DNA of 64,000 nucleotides, from positions 31,275,645 to 31,339,644 of the forward strand of contig NC_088305.1 of NCBI RefSeq assembly GCF_032854445.1. Direction: 5' to 3'. The notes beneath the pieces were generated by a model. That model made no database searches. It saw only the letters and a program-made list of their open reading frames with translations, and was not told the DNA's origin. Made by a program: the position numbers and the translations under genes. This document shows, one piece after another, positions 45,718 to 58,077 of the stretch. Origin of the DNA: Liolophura sinensis. Lineage: Eukaryota; Mollusca; Polyplacophora; Chitonida; Chitonidae. Every line of letters starts with the position of its first letter. The stretch's first letter is position 1.

Positions 45718-47810
45718 GAATCATGGGTACATGTAATAATAACAAAAAAAAATTGTATGCACTTATACAAGACAATAGCTTGCGTCAAAGCTACTTTCAC
45801 TTGTAAGACACAAGATTAAAGTATGAAGATGAAGTTTCTTATACATTCGGTCAGAGGTAGTGGGGCTTGTTTTAATTCAGCAGGGGGAAACATACATTCG
45901 AGGCTTTTATTGGTAGCCCGGATATAGCTGTCACGGAGTCCGATGTGATCTTTCAATCAGAGGTTAGAAACATCTCTGACAATCCGCTTTTCCATTGGTA
46001 TACCGCTATAAATTTAGATATTCAGGGTGCGAGATAAATCCTGACAAAAACCTTGAGATTTAAAATGATGCGATATATATCTCGTTAATTTTCTTTGACA
46101 AAGCTTAAATTTTTTTTGGCATGTTCTTTTCACGGCTCAGTGAGTATACAGCAAACTCAAAGGAGATTCTGAAACATTAGTCAAGAGTAAACGTAAACAT
46201 ACAACAACTAAACATAGTGTCTAACGGTTACAGAAACACACGAGGTGAAATAATGAAACTTAAGCAATGACAAGCTGCTTAAACGGATGAAATTTTCAAA
46301 ACGTTACTTAAGAATGCACGATGATTCAAGATCTGTTGTTCACTGAACAGGATTCTATTGTGGTACAAACTCTTTCTGTAATCCCACCGTTACTAGTGTA
46401 CGATAAGAGCTATGCATATATAATTTCGAGAATAACTACAATAGAGTTCTGTCTCATCGCCTGACAGTGTATGCTGGCATTAGCATTATCTTGTTGTTGC
46501 ACTGCCTACATATACCACATGCGTCAATTCCGTTTTAGAAATGAGTTAATCGATTACTTATACTCTAATCTGATTTAACTGTGTGTGGCTCTTATTCTTA
46601 TGACAAAGGGTCTAGAAACAACTGTAATCCAGTGGAAATTCGCTGACCTTGTCCTTTAACGCATAGGTATACTCCCTAAGAATTTCTATTCCATACGTGA
46701 AAATGGTTTTACATGACAAAAGAATTCAAACCAAATTTTAAGCAATACGTGAATGTAGTTTTAGATATAGTCTTCGGTAGTCTTTTTTGTAGACACTTAC
46801 TTATGTTATTTATTTCGTGGTCTTTCACTTCAACACGGACGCTTTTATCCAGAATAACTAAGTCTCTAACGGTGCGTATAGATACGCTAGAGGAGCTTGG
46901 ATCTTGTGTGAATAGAATGTACCGGACTTCTCCAACATACCTGAGAATCTGTGCATACCGACACCTGTCAATAACAGTTAGCCAGGAATTCCTCACAACT
47001 AAACACTTTACAACAGCTGAGTAGCGTGGTAAGAGCAGACGTCCTGTACCATAATCTACTCACGTTCCATCATCTCCTCAGCCTGCTATAGTACCGCAGC
47101 CCAGGCCAACCTCATGTGCATTCCTGTTTAACATATATGTACTACTGATACTTGAGCTTTAGCTTGTCGGTAACAGTTTCCAAATTGCTATTACGTACTG
47201 GATTAAACATAACGGATATTACACATGTTTGTCTTTCCGACATCTGTGGAAACTGCTGACGATAAAATTATACGTATATTTTAAGCAATTTTTATTAAAT
47301 TAATTACCTGGCCTTTTTAACTGGACACTGTTTTACCAATTGAAGACCTGGAGTGTGATTTGGATATGTTAACTTTATAATTCTATACTTGTGCTGTTCA
47401 ATTCAGAGCAATTTCGTTTTACCTGTTTATTTTAAAGCCGCAGTGGAAGGGAAGGGGGTGAATTATAGTCTACTTCTTTTAGAGAGTCGCCTGTATTCAG
47501 TTGTGTGTAAACTCGCTCACACTCGCTACCAATATTGCCTTTAGTCAGTGACACGTAACAACGCAAGCTCTCCACATGGATACGCTTAAAGTTCACATTC
47601 TTGCTAGGAAAATGAAGTTAGAACATTTTTTTCTAATTGATAATGTCAAAGTCCATAATTTCAGTTTCGACACCAAGAACTCATTGCCCCGGGTGACGTC
47701 ATAATCAGTTATAAAAAAGTTGCGACTAACCAGCTAAATAAAGCTCGAACAGGTATAAAGTAACATGGCGCTATATTCAACCGGTTACGCGCGGGCATTT
47801 GTAACTATTT
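45718..47810. other. Low-repeat region with a pair of antiparallel open frames
   Basis: No array or SINE is seen. At 46709-47063 the minus strand is open for about 118 codons (containing TVIDRCRYAQILRYVGEVRY) and the plus strand for 104 (46713-47024). At most one can be coding, and I recognise neither. No clear splice sites border them. The remaining sequence is plain A+T-rich DNA. Confidence 0.3.
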
Positions 47811-48660
47811 ATCATTTATCGCGGGCATTTATCACTATGTTGTCGCTGCTTTGGTTTTTGCTCCCCATACTGTTGTCTTTTATACGTCAGTTTTAGCCTG
47901 CGGATTTATTTTTTAAACTGACATGACTGGGTTTTAACGTCATATACTCAAGGCCGCTTCGGTGGGCTAAGGGTTAGAGCGTCCGTCTCGAAATCGGCAA
48001 ACCTGAGGTCAAGTTTGGGTCAGTTCCAAAGACTTTAAAAATGGAACATGCTGCTGCCTCGCTCTGCGCTCAGTATTGTGAGATTAGAGCAAGGGATTGG
48101 TTCGCCCAGTGTCGATATAATGTGTAAGGGTCGGGTATCATCGGAATCGAAATATTCCACTCAGAACAAGAACAAAAGAAGAGAAATATGTTCAGAATAT
48201 AATATTTCAAGTCTTTCTGTTGATGCTTACTTCACTTTTAAAGTTTCCTTCTCTTTAGTGTTGTTCGCAGCTTTGCGCCGACAAGACACTGCAATGGATA
48301 AATGCATTGTAAATGTAGGGGTCAAAACATACAACCGTATACCAGCCGTCATCTGGTATGGCCGTGGCAGGTCAATAATGCCAGGGCCATTTCACAAAAC
48401 AACGTTCAACACAAACAACCAACAGAAACAAGGAAGTGCGAAATTACGACGAATTCTTACAATGAGAAGCAGTCAAGTTTTCAATGATGTTGGAAACCTA
48501 TGCATCAAAACAGACTTTCATAACCAATACGAACGTTCGAGGTCAGTAATGGCAAGGTCAATTCCCAAAAATAACGTTCAACAACCAAAGAACTATGGGA
48601 ATCACCATGAAAGTACGAAATTACGACGAATTCTTAAAAAGGAGCTGTCAACAGTTTCAA
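47811..48660 (+). repeat. R2 dispersed family, copies 4 and 5, interrupted by a SINE
   Basis: The left motif is at 47836-47870 (TATCACTATGTTGTCGCTGC). Core copies lie at 48310-48460 (CAACCGTATACCAGCCGTCA, CAAAACAACGTTCAACAC) and 48497-48640 (TATGCATCAAAACAGACTTT, AATAACGTTCAACAACC). Without the roughly 190-bp SINE (47951-48140), the distance from left motif to core is about 280 bp, close to the 270 bp in copy 1 at 28 kb. The 205-codon frame 48048-48665 runs across SINE and R2 sequence and is not credible as a gene. Confidence 0.65.
47951..48140 (+). mobile_element. tRNA-derived SINE, 5' half
   Basis: It starts with GGCCGCTTCGGTGGGCTAAG, GGTTAGAGCGTCCG (A-box) and has GAGGTCAAGTTTGGGTC (B-box-like). 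A region with GCTGCCTCGCTCTGCGCTCA and AGAGCAAGGGATTGGTTCGC follows, typical of the body of a molluscan SINE family. The 3' conserved domain (CATATGACTGAAAAATTG) is missing. It is inserted inside an R2 element. Confidence 0.8.
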
Positions 48661-49715
48661 ATTGAGTTGGAAAGATGTGAGGAATGTTCTAGGCGATAGT
48701 TTCAAATGCTGAACAGTTTTCATTAGTCTTTCCTCTGATACTTTACTTTATGTTTGCGTTTCCTCTCCCTTTGAAGCAAACAGGAAAATGGCATGGCCTC
48801 GGACATTTTCCTCTATACCTGTGGTCTCTTCCCGGGAGTTCTATTTTACACAGCAATCCCTTCCTAATCAAACACATACTGAAATTCCTTTAGATTCCTT
48901 TTTATGTTTTCACGATGAAATGCTGTCTGTTTAGTTCAAGCGCCATCCCGCTGACTTTAGGTTATATATAACGCCAGGCCCCAGGGTTTGGTTGCCCTGA
49001 AAAACTTCAAACACGTCTTCATCAGATGAACAACCATCATGGTAGCCACCGTGTCAGATTTATGGACTGGGGAAATCATTTCAACTGTACAACGATAGGC
49101 AAGTTAATAAGCCGAAGAGTCTGGTGGAAGCCAAAGCACCTGTACGCTATAAAAACTAATCTGTCAGACTGACAGAATGCAATATTTTTTGACTGATGGC
49201 AGGAAAGATTATGTTACTACTAAATATTACGTTACGTTTCATTTTCATGTTTACTAAATGCGATGACAAATAAGCATTCATAGCTATTCTAGACTACTGA
49301 GGTCTAAGTAACGTGCCGGCATTTTTTTTATCTAATTCTGCTTCAGTCATGGTGCTAGGTGGCGCATAATTTCTCCTATTTAATCATATACGTGAACCCT
49401 TGAATAAGATCTTAACTCAGGTAAGTTAAGAAAAGGCCTTATTTCACCGGTTACCTTTGACTTTTTACTAGTTATCACTGTTACCGCCGTTGTGGTTTTA
49501 CTCTTTATGCTGTAGGTCTTATATTATAGACGTGTTCTTTTGGTCAGCAGAATTCTTGATGTAGCCGGATATTATATCGCAATAACAATTTATTTCAGCA
49601 TCACTCGACAGAAATCATAATATCGTGTTTAATTTAACACATTAGTCTTAAAAGTGTACAAAAACTGCCCCACAAAAATAGCTAGAGAGGGAAACTTCAC
49701 AAATTCGACCCCGTC
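48661..49715. other. Plain sequence with one R2 left-motif relic
   Basis: 49468-49500 resembles the R2 left motif (TATCACTGTTACCGCCGTTG, GGTTTTACTC), without a recognisable core downstream. Otherwise I see nothing. Confidence 0.4.
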
Positions 49716-50790
49716 TTTATGGAAGTCGATAAAGGACATCTCGCTACCTCGTTACCTCGCCCTGTATTAGCGAAACGAGATAAGGAGGTTGCAAAGCGAC
49801 GTAACGATGTAGCGAGGTAGCGATGCAAGACAGCGAGGTTTGCAAAGGGCAAGGTAGCGAGGCGGCGAGGCGGCGAGGTTGCGAGGCGCGGCAGCGAGGT
49901 GGGGAGCAGTTATTAATCGTCCTAGTGCCAGGCTGAGGCCTACACCATGTGCAAGTTGGGTTATTGAAACACCTGGCATGATGTGATGCCGGCGGAAGTC
50001 AACACTGTAATTGCCAGGACGTGGAACTATTATATAATAGTCCCAGCTAGGTCAGTACTTAGTTTAGCTGAGATGTGAAGGGAGGGCTATGGGAATTGAG
50101 GTGCAAAAGGAGGGGAGATTTTTTATTATTGTATATATAGTGATCGCTTCTCCTTCCATCATTGTCCCTCTTATTAATCTTTACTACGCCATATTTCAGT
50201 ACTGGTTGGTTGTATTTATTTAATAATGTATCTATTTACGACATCCAGCATTGTTGTGGATGGAATGGATTTGATGACACTTTTGTCAGTTTTGACAGTA
50301 TTATAGCGGTTTATCTCCTTGTGTTTACTGTTATACATGTGCGAATGAATATAAAACCTCGTCTTAGCCGAATGGAAGCAATGGTGGGGTTTGGTCAGAT
50401 CTTAAAGGTCCCCTGTAAGTCCCCTGTAAGAATCATGCGTGGTAGGAGATTAATTAAATGGACTGTGGTCGTTGGATGCCGAGCGATGTAGCGAGGCAAC
50501 GAGATAGCGAAGCAACGAGGTAGCGAGGCAGCGAAGTAACGAGGTAGCGTAGAGAGGGAGCGAGGTGACGAGGTAGCGAAGCGAGGCCCCGAGGCAGCGA
50601 AGCGTGGTAGAGAGATGACTTACCTCACTTCGTTATCTCGCTGCTTCGTTATTTTGCTGCTTCACTAGCTCGCTATATCGCTTCGCTCCTTCGCTATCTC
50701 GCTGCCTCGCCCTGTATTGGAAAGGTAGAGGTAGCGATGTGGCGAGATGTCCTCTATCGGCTTCTACACGTCTTTCTTGATCCATCCTGT
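49716..50790. mobile_element. Fold-back element of GCGAGGTA-like motifs
   Basis: The outer ends are inverted relatives. On the left, GATAAAGGACATCTCGCTAC, CTCGTTACCTCGCCCTGTAT. On the right, reverse complement, GATAGAGGACATCTCGCCAC and then CAATACAGGGCGAGGCAGCG. Inside lie arrays of short irregular units such as GTAGCGAGGCAACGAG, plus-oriented at 49800-49910 and 50475-50620 and minus-oriented at 50630-50715. About 550 bp of non-repeat sequence (49920-50460) separate them. The structure should fold into a long hairpin. The 109-codon frame at 50162-50491 lies in the middle. Confidence 0.7.
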
Positions 50791-51595
50791 AGGAAAATTT
50801 CTTCAAGTTGGGTTTCATGTTTTAACGCATATAGCTTCAATCGCACAAGTGAAGTAATTCAGAGAACAGCACAGTGCAACACTGAAACAAATAATACTTT
50901 TTAAGAAGACGCCGTCTGACTATTTGCCAGGAAACAGGTTCATAGTCACACGCCGAGGTTTATCAGCTACAAGAAGCGAGCCGAGTTTTGGAAAAGCAGA
51001 CGACAGCTCGTTCAGGCTTCCGTCTGCCAGCATGGTGTTAGCCTGTGTATACGGAGCGGTCTGTGACAGATGATGATACGCGAGAAAATGTTTACATCTG
51101 ACGTTCCTGGTGTTGGTTCCTTCTCGAAACATCAGGCAACGGGGAACCATTCCTGCATTTAAATGGTCTGATACTTCAAGGGGGAAATGCACTGCACACA
51201 TATTGGGTTTCAGAGGCCAAGTGAAAATCTGGATTTCCCTCGTCCCTGGTAAGGTCTCACAACAACCGACATGGAACTGTTCCCGTGTTTTACTGTGTCC
51301 AACCTCAAAAGCGAGGATGAATTAAACATACGCCTTACATACGCATAGGAAAACATCCACCAAGCTTGGCAGGATATCGTCTTGAATTAGAAAAAAGGTT
51401 TCGTCTTGGTTACGTTTTTGAGTTGTGGAAATTCACGCTGAGCATAGCTTACACATGTTTTCCTGTGAACATATAACCGCACTCTGATTTCATCCGTCTG
51501 CAGTTTGTATTTACAACCAATACAGTTGAGGTGTTTTACTGTTTGTTTGCTAGTAGTATATCGGTGCAAGTTTCCATGGTGACCAATCACCTATG
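50791..51595. other. Plain sequence, no recognised feature
   Basis: Antiparallel frames at 50920-51201 (minus) and 51110-51325 (plus) overlap, and neither has a known domain. No repeat array. Confidence 0.35.
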
Positions 51596-51800
51596 TTAAT
51601 CTTTGTGCCTACAGAAACATTCCTATACCAGCCGTCAACCAATATGAACGTTCCAGGTCAATCTTCTCAAGGTCAATCATCTCAAGGTCAATCATCTCAA
51701 GGTCAATTCGCAAAACAAAGTTTAACACGAACCACTAAAGAACTAAGAAAGTATATTAAGTACGAAAGTACCATGGAATCAAGCAAAGCGAAGCAGTTAA
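51596..51800 (+). repeat. R2 dispersed family, copy 6, with internal 15-bp tandem repeat
   Basis: The core runs from ACAGAAACATTCCTATACCA, GCCGTCAACC to CACTAAAGAACTAAGAAAGT. Inside it, a 15-bp unit (AGGTCAATCATCTCA) is repeated so that AGGTCA occurs at 51655, 51670, 51685 and 51700. The other R2 copies have only one or two AGGTCA-like words here. Confidence 0.8.
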
Positions 51801-53176
51801 GAGTTTTTAATGATGTTGCGAGCCCCACATGTCAACACTGATCCGGTCAAAGCGCGCACCCGTGAAGCTACAGTTTTATCATTTTATTTCACAGGTATTT
51901 AACGACTACCTCAAGAATAGTTTACCTATACGACAATGGCTAGGTTTACTTGTGGAAGAAATCCGCTACAAGGTGCCCGCTACAAGGAGACCCTGTCCTG
52001 ACAGAACAAAACTATTCTTGAAAGATATGTTAAAACCAAACCAAACCGATAAACATTGGTGCCCGTGGCCGCCATATTTCCAGTGCTGCCTGCCTTACCC
52101 GCCATGTTGATGACGTCAGAGAGGGCTGCCAACAATATCATCAGATGCGGGTACATCTAGGGCCGACGACAACTTGACAATTCACTGTATATGCTGAAAT
52201 AAGTCACATATTACTTTATGATCCTTGGAAAGAAGGGGTGGGGGGGGGGGGGTTGAAGGAGTTGATTCTTGTCCTCCATTGCTGATAGAGCCCTGCTATA
52301 AACAGTTCCTGTCAGTATTGACTGGACCTGAACTAAGAAGGTATCAATCACCCGAGCTCTGTTCATCTTCTGTCACTGAATCGATCTTCCATATGATTTA
52401 TGGAATGACAATATGTACCTAATGATATACAATGAATAACACTGGTCGCTCTCAGACTAACTGGGTCCATCGGGCGTGCTGTCTACAGACAATGATCGCC
52501 AGACAGTTCAGGCCCCCACGTGCACTACGAGCAGTACCGGATAATCTCGACCTCACCAATGATGTATTATTCAACCATCTCTTTGACCTTCAGATCCAAG
52601 CATTGCTTATGTTTGGACGCCGACGGCCCAGGCACAAATTCACAGGGCTTAAAGCAAACCCGTAACTATTATAACGTAGTATATCTGTGTGAGAAAGCTA
52701 ATGTTTAATTTCCTGACACCTGATAGTTGAGCTGCTGTCTCCGGTCGGATAATCCAGCAGACTGTCTGTGAATACTAAACAAGAGCAATATTAGACAGTG
52801 AACGAGTGGTTTTGTTAGGAACGCCCGGTTACTCACCACATTCCCTTATCTTCACACACATCCGAAACCGCTTCATAACACTTTCTTGCTTCGTGAGATA
52901 CTTTTTGTAGTACATTTCTTTGTTCCAGATATATAGGACAGCTTGACACTGACAGCTTTTATAAATTTGATTCGTTTATTTGACTGATGTATTAAATGGA
53001 ATACCAGAGTTGTGAAGGCCACGGGTGGAGAAAACACAAATTTTGAAGACAACTTTCACAGATAGCAATTTCCTGTAGGCAATTTGCGCACATTTACCTG
53101 CAAAGAAAATAGCGAGCGTAGGATTTGAAGTCTTACCATCCATTAGCCTACATGGGATATGAAAAGAGACTTTTGA
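51801..53176. other. Plain sequence with a poly-G run
   Basis: A run of 13 G (52240-52252) follows GGGGT. Several short plus-strand frames (51829-52110, 52225-52422, 52432-52665) are uninformative. No array or SINE is seen. Confidence 0.35.
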
Positions 53177-53383
53177 CCACTTAGTCATCAATCTCTAGAT
53201 TCCCTCAACAATTCGTCTTCCCTCTCGTGTACACAAACCGTTTCAAAATCTAATGCAAGGGGAAAGCTAAATGCATTAAATGAGAAACGAAATGCATTCC
53301 GAAAAGCTGTCGCGTGGCTCTCCTCAAGAATCCGTAAAATTGCGAAAGACGAAGGGCAGTCCGTCCAAGAAATTTATGATTAA
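53177..53383 (+). CDS. Candidate terminal exon, unknown protein
   Basis: A frame without an ATG is open from just after a TGA (53174-53176) to a TAA at 53381-53383. Its last 45 residues read like a real protein: ALNEKRNAFRKAVAWLSSRI then RKIAKDEGQSVQEIYD. This is a highly charged amphipathic helix with Ala, Lys, Arg and Glu and no low complexity. Possible acceptor AGs lie at 53182-53183 (CACTTAG) and 53196-53197 (ATCTCTAG), though the pyrimidine tract before them is weak. I do not recognise the family, and no upstream exon was found. A retrogene remnant or chance frame is possible. Confidence 0.25.
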   Translation, partial: PLSHQSLDSLNNSSSLSCTQTVSKSNARGKLNALNEKRNAFRKAVAWLSSRIRKIAKDEGQSVQEIYD

Positions 53384-53458
53384 CTGTGTGAAGATATCCA
53401 CGATATATTCCACCTTATCACGATGTTGTATCTAGAGTTAGTCAGGGATAGGGCGACT

Positions 53459-53600
53459 TTACGTGGGAAGGTCTTCATACAACCTGCGGATGGTCCCCCC
53501 TACCCTCCACTGGACAGTTTTTTTCCCCCTTAAACTGCTAGCCGCCGTCATATAAATGAAATATTCTTGAGTACGACGAGCACCAATCAAAGATATAAAT
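53459..53600 (+). mobile_element. Diverged SINE fragment
   Basis: Plus-oriented. GTGGGAAGGTCTTCATACAA, CCTGCGGATGGTC, then GCTAGCCGCCGTCATATAAA, TGAAATATTCTTGAGTACGA and CACCAATCAAA. This is the central and 3' part of the family at 38542, with an insertion or replacement of the hairpin region by a T/C-rich stretch. Confidence 0.85.
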
Positions 53601-55574
53601 TATAACCCTAGCAGCTGATAGGCAAGCATACTATGCACTTCGCCACGGTCAATCCTCGACGGAATAACTGATTTTTATTACCTTGGCATATGCTTTGAGA
53701 AGAGTAAACAGCAGAGAAAACACAAAAACAGGTTCTACCCAATATGACATGTATTTTCAATGTACATGTACAATGTCAAAAAGGTTGAATCATGGAAACT
53801 AACTCTGCAAGCAAGCAGTGAATTAGACTGAAGTTAAGCATAAACTTAAAAGCATTAAACAAGACAAAATAATGAAAACTAGACATTAATTTTGAAAAAA
53901 AAACCCCAAAAAACAACAAACAATCACAATCGTCGTCTAATCCGGAAGGATTGACGCATGAAAGCGATCCGTTAGCCGAGAGAATCAAGTAGTTAAGCAG
54001 TAACGTACGTACAGGTGTGCTAGTATAAGTACTAAACCGTTGAGATGTGTCTTAAAATGAGTACTATACGCCAGTCAGGAGAAGAAGGTCTATCTGTAAT
54101 CAATGGAGATAAACGCCTTTTAATGTATTATTTCACCTCTCTTACCTGTGACATTTTGTCTACCATTTGCATTCATTCTGGTTTGCACAAGATTCTCGCT
54201 TGATTTCGGCCAACTTGTTTCAGTTAATCGGATAACACATACTTACTTTGGTATTTTATTTCAGACACGGGCCTTTTTGTATTGTTTTTTGGCGCACATT
54301 CAGATTCAGCCGTCTTTAGATAAAATTATTGTAGCAGGGGTTAACGAGTAAGCCGGAATATTAATGACAAGGTCATACTTTAACCTCAAGGTCACGTCTT
54401 GAAGTACGTCAATGTATAATATAACACACGTTATCACTTTCTGCATTGAGGAAAATAATTTATCCTGATACCAATATAACATTTTGCATGGTGTAAAACT
54501 GAATGGGGGACGCCAACTTTGTCCATATCAACATCAACGTCCTTAAAAGAAAACGTGAACATTAAACATCCTTAAAACCACACACTATTTTCTAGGGCTC
54601 AATTCTTCTCAGTAAGCTCAAAAAGCTCCTTGCATGGCGCACGTCAAGTTTCTAATCCTTTAAAACAACGTTTTTAATCATTAACAACGCATGTTCATGT
54701 TCCATTCCATTGCCCTCCTTCCTTAGAAGAGAACTGAAATCTGAAGGATGAATCTCTACTCTTCTGACTACACTGTACATGTAGGTAACGCACAACCAGG
54801 TTCCCACAGGACTCAAGGTTCCAAGAATCTACTCCGCTCCAACATCTTCCGACACTCTTACGACACTCAATCCAGGAATATAACTGGCTGGCTGGCTGGC
54901 TCTGTCACAGGGTGCACACTACCTTATATTATGTCCCCTGACTCCAGCATACCATTACAGGTATTAAGAGATCACAACTTCTTAACTTTGGTTGTACCTA
55001 CAACTTATGCTTCACTCAGCAAACAGTGAGATCGTCAAGGTAATCCATACTCTCCCTGAATAATTCACAATATGGCTTTAGTTCTATACCTTTATCCACA
55101 AAACAAACAATGTCTATCCTCAGAATTCTAGATCACCTCTCATCCCCAAACACTTCACCATACACCTGCACCTTCATCCAATAGAACATGTCTCCTGTTT
55201 TAGTACTCTAGGCGCAAGCCTATATCAGAATCTTTCATATATCCTGTTTCCGTATACAGTGTTCATTTGCTGGTCAAAATTTCAACATTTTGTGCCCCTA
55301 GTATTTTCCATGAACAGAATGCCTTTATTTGACAGTAGCAGCCCAGTCATCTATTCACAAAAATACTGTTGACTTCAAACAAAAACTACTACACGTCGGT
55401 ACCTTCATCCTCGGGCGGATGCCCTTGATTAAATCAACACTGTTTTGCTTCAAATTAAAGTTTAAGTCAGTGCTCTCATTCTTTTTTGTCCAGCAGCATG
55501 TTAAATGGTACCATATTGTCAAATCTCTGGAAACCAACCGTCAGATACGTAAATCATGCGGCTGATATTAACTT
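53601..55574. other. Plain sequence, no recognised feature
   Basis: No arrays or SINEs. The tandem GGCT words near 54888-54902 are short. A 93-codon plus frame (54748-55029) has no recognisable domain. Confidence 0.35.
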
Positions 55575-55860
55575 ATTGCCAGGAGTAGCAACCAGCCCAC
55601 TGAGACGATTGGCGTGCAGCTCACTGGGAGGATTAGCGTGCAGCCCATTCGGAGCAGTAGAAACCAGCCCACTGAGACGATTGGCGTGCAGCTCACTGGG
55701 AGGATTAGCGTGCAGCCCAGGCGTCGGAGTAGAAACCAGCCCACTGGGCGCTGTAGTAACCTGCCCACTGGGAGCAGTAGCAAGCAGTTCCCTGGGAGGA
55801 TTTGTAGGCTGTCCATTCGCAGGACTTACAGGCAGTCCATTTGAAGAAAATACAGCAGAC
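55575..55860. repeat. 24-bp minisatellite (about 12 units)
   Basis: CAGCCCACTG-like words recur every 24 bp (55593, 55617, 55641, 55665, 55689). The unit is close to CAGCCCACTGGGAGGAGTAG-CAAC. A three-unit block is duplicated (55584-55655 and 55656-55727), so there is a 72-bp higher-order repeat. Units beyond 55740 are diverged. As 24 is a multiple of three, frames stay open on both strands (55486-55902 plus, 55568-55816 minus). They are explained by the array. Confidence 0.88.
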
Positions 55861-58077
55861 AGACCACTGGGAGGAGTGTCTACGAGAACTTCCCTCGCAT
55901 GACAGACTTTTCCTTGGATGAAACCTCCCTGCTTTGTGAGGTCTTCTAGTGACCAGTGTGGTATAACACAGAGCTTTCCCTAGGTGACAGCTCCATCCTC
56001 AGAGAATGATAACATGGTGTTTCTATGACGAAAAACCATCATGGTGTTTCCATCATCACATACTGAAGTGTGCGTGCACAGTCTTGTCCTAAGAGGAAGT
56101 CTGCAGAGTTCAGTACCTTGGTGTTCTCTACTGGGCTTAGCCTCATGGTGTTTTTTTCAGAAAACTGTCCCAGGAGAACTTCTGCAAACGATTGTCCCGT
56201 GAGGTGCTCTTTTGGGATTGGTTGTGAGAAAGATGTCCTGAGAAGACTTTTGTACACGGTATTCCCAGGGTGTTTTATATCAGGCCTCATTCTTAAATTC
56301 TGATCAACAGAATGGGTGTAGGTAGCCTAGCTAATTCAGCCACGGGGTAACTATCTAAAGAAGGTTCCACTCACAGATACGCCATTGGGGATGAGGGTCG
56401 AACTACAGAAAACCTGATGTTGTCCCATGAAGCCTATGGCAGGGCTCCAAATTATCAAACAGGATTATCTTAGATATTCCCCAGAGATAAACAAACAGAA
56501 ATCTTTTCACAACCAACAGTGTTGAGGGTGTCTGGGATAGATTGGGGAGTAATAATCCAATTCAGCCTCCTAGCACATTTGGCCAAGCCCTTCACCGACC
56601 GTTTACTAGACAGTACCATTAAACACACAGTTCTGGCTCCATCAGGCGATCAGCTCACGGAAAGGTACACGTTATCAAAATAAATCGCCAATTAGAAACT
56701 GTCCTTTGTCTTCTGGCAACGTTCCTTCTTGCGTGTCTACCTCTGTATCATCTTAACGGTCACTGTATCTGCCAAATGGACAGTACCTGAAAACACAAAC
56801 AGGAGATAATATAGTAATATAGTTGTGTTGAAACTCTCAGAATAGATATAAGAGTGAGCGCACATACAGCTGCATTAATTAAACATTAACAGCATGTGTT
56901 CAAACTTAAGATAATTATTTTAAAAATGCACAGATGAGTATGAGTGAAATCAGTATTCAAATCAAGTACCATGTTAATATAAAAGATGTCAATAATAAAA
57001 TATTTATCTCAATTGCGCGTTGGTTGCAACTTTTCATATATCCAACGTGTCAGTCAAACTCAAAAGGATGAACATACTGTCCCTAGCACCTGCACGACTT
57101 CAAACTAACCATTTTATTTAGTGTCCCCAACTACAAAATACGACGGAAAACACTTTTCAGTTTTGACATAATTAAGAATTGTCCTTGTGGAATCTTATGC
57201 CGGTGAAAACATAGAGACAGCTTTCCGGGAAGTTCTGGATGACCATTATTGTTCTTATCCTTCGTGATAAACACTAATCATCACAGATATATCTTTAATA
57301 AAAGAACCTAAATTTTAATTACTCCGTGAAATTATGCACTGATATGTCAAGATATTAACGTTATTGCCGTATGTGTCAACACTCAATGGGTAAATAAAAC
57401 TTCATAATCATAAAATAAGCGAATAAAAGAGATGCACATGAACATAACGTGTATCAAACTAACGTATATATTATCATCCAAAATGGTATGAAACTGGCAA
57501 CGGCCACTTGTACGTATGTCCTCTAGACTTTAACCCTCCCTCTATACCCACATGACATACGGAGCACTTCACAAAAACCATACCAAAACATAAACTAATA
57601 ATAGAATATGGAATTACTCCAGACATCTTCGAGGTGTACCAGATGCCAAAAAGATTTCCAAATGAATGGTCTTGGAATCAAAAGTATCATTGTAAAACAC
57701 ATGCCTGGATACTACATAGCACAGACCACCAACCACAGTACCGAGATCTACTGAAGTAAGTTTGCCCGACAGCTTTCTGATACACAGGTCCCTGATGCTG
57801 TGTTTGAGTGCGGAAAGGGGCGTTTAAGCCGAGCAGAGATCGACGAGATGTGGACAATCTGGTGTTTGTGTGTGGTGGGAAAAGACTGGGCTAAAACTCT
57901 CTTATATTTCATAATCCTGCCACGACAAACAGGATAAACCATGGCAAGAATGTCACCCCCAATTATTCTATAAACACATCCATCAGGCTAGAGTAACCGA
58001 TTCATCTCGGTACCAAATGGGCCACACTTCTCTACACACATGGGCAGGCCAGGGAAAAGCTTTCGCCCGGTTTTAAA
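55861..58077. other. Mostly plain sequence, with weak repeats near 56.1 kb
   Basis: Between 55885 and 56270 a loose motif (GTCCTAAGAGGAAGTCTGCA, GTCCCAGGAGAACTTCTGCA, GTCCTGAGAAGACTTTTGTA) occurs three times and may be a diverged continuation of the 24-bp repeat domain. 56300-58077 is A+T-rich with no feature that I can support. Confidence 0.4.

Noticed and set aside
46709-47024. Real coding exon at the antiparallel pair of frames
   Set aside because: Both strands are open for about 100 codons, neither shows a known motif or splice-site support, and only one could be coding. Left as an unassigned frame.
47951-48030. tRNA gene
   Set aside because: Same reasoning: it is the head of a truncated SINE within an R2 element.
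48048-48665. 205-codon open frame as a gene
   Set aside because: It starts in a SINE and runs through two R2 core copies. The composition is that of the repeats.
50162-50491. Tetraspanin-like protein (HCCGWNGFDD motif)
   Set aside because: The CCG motif is followed almost directly by a hydrophobic segment, with none of the remaining large-loop cysteines or the four-helix layout, and the frame sits inside a fold-back repeat.
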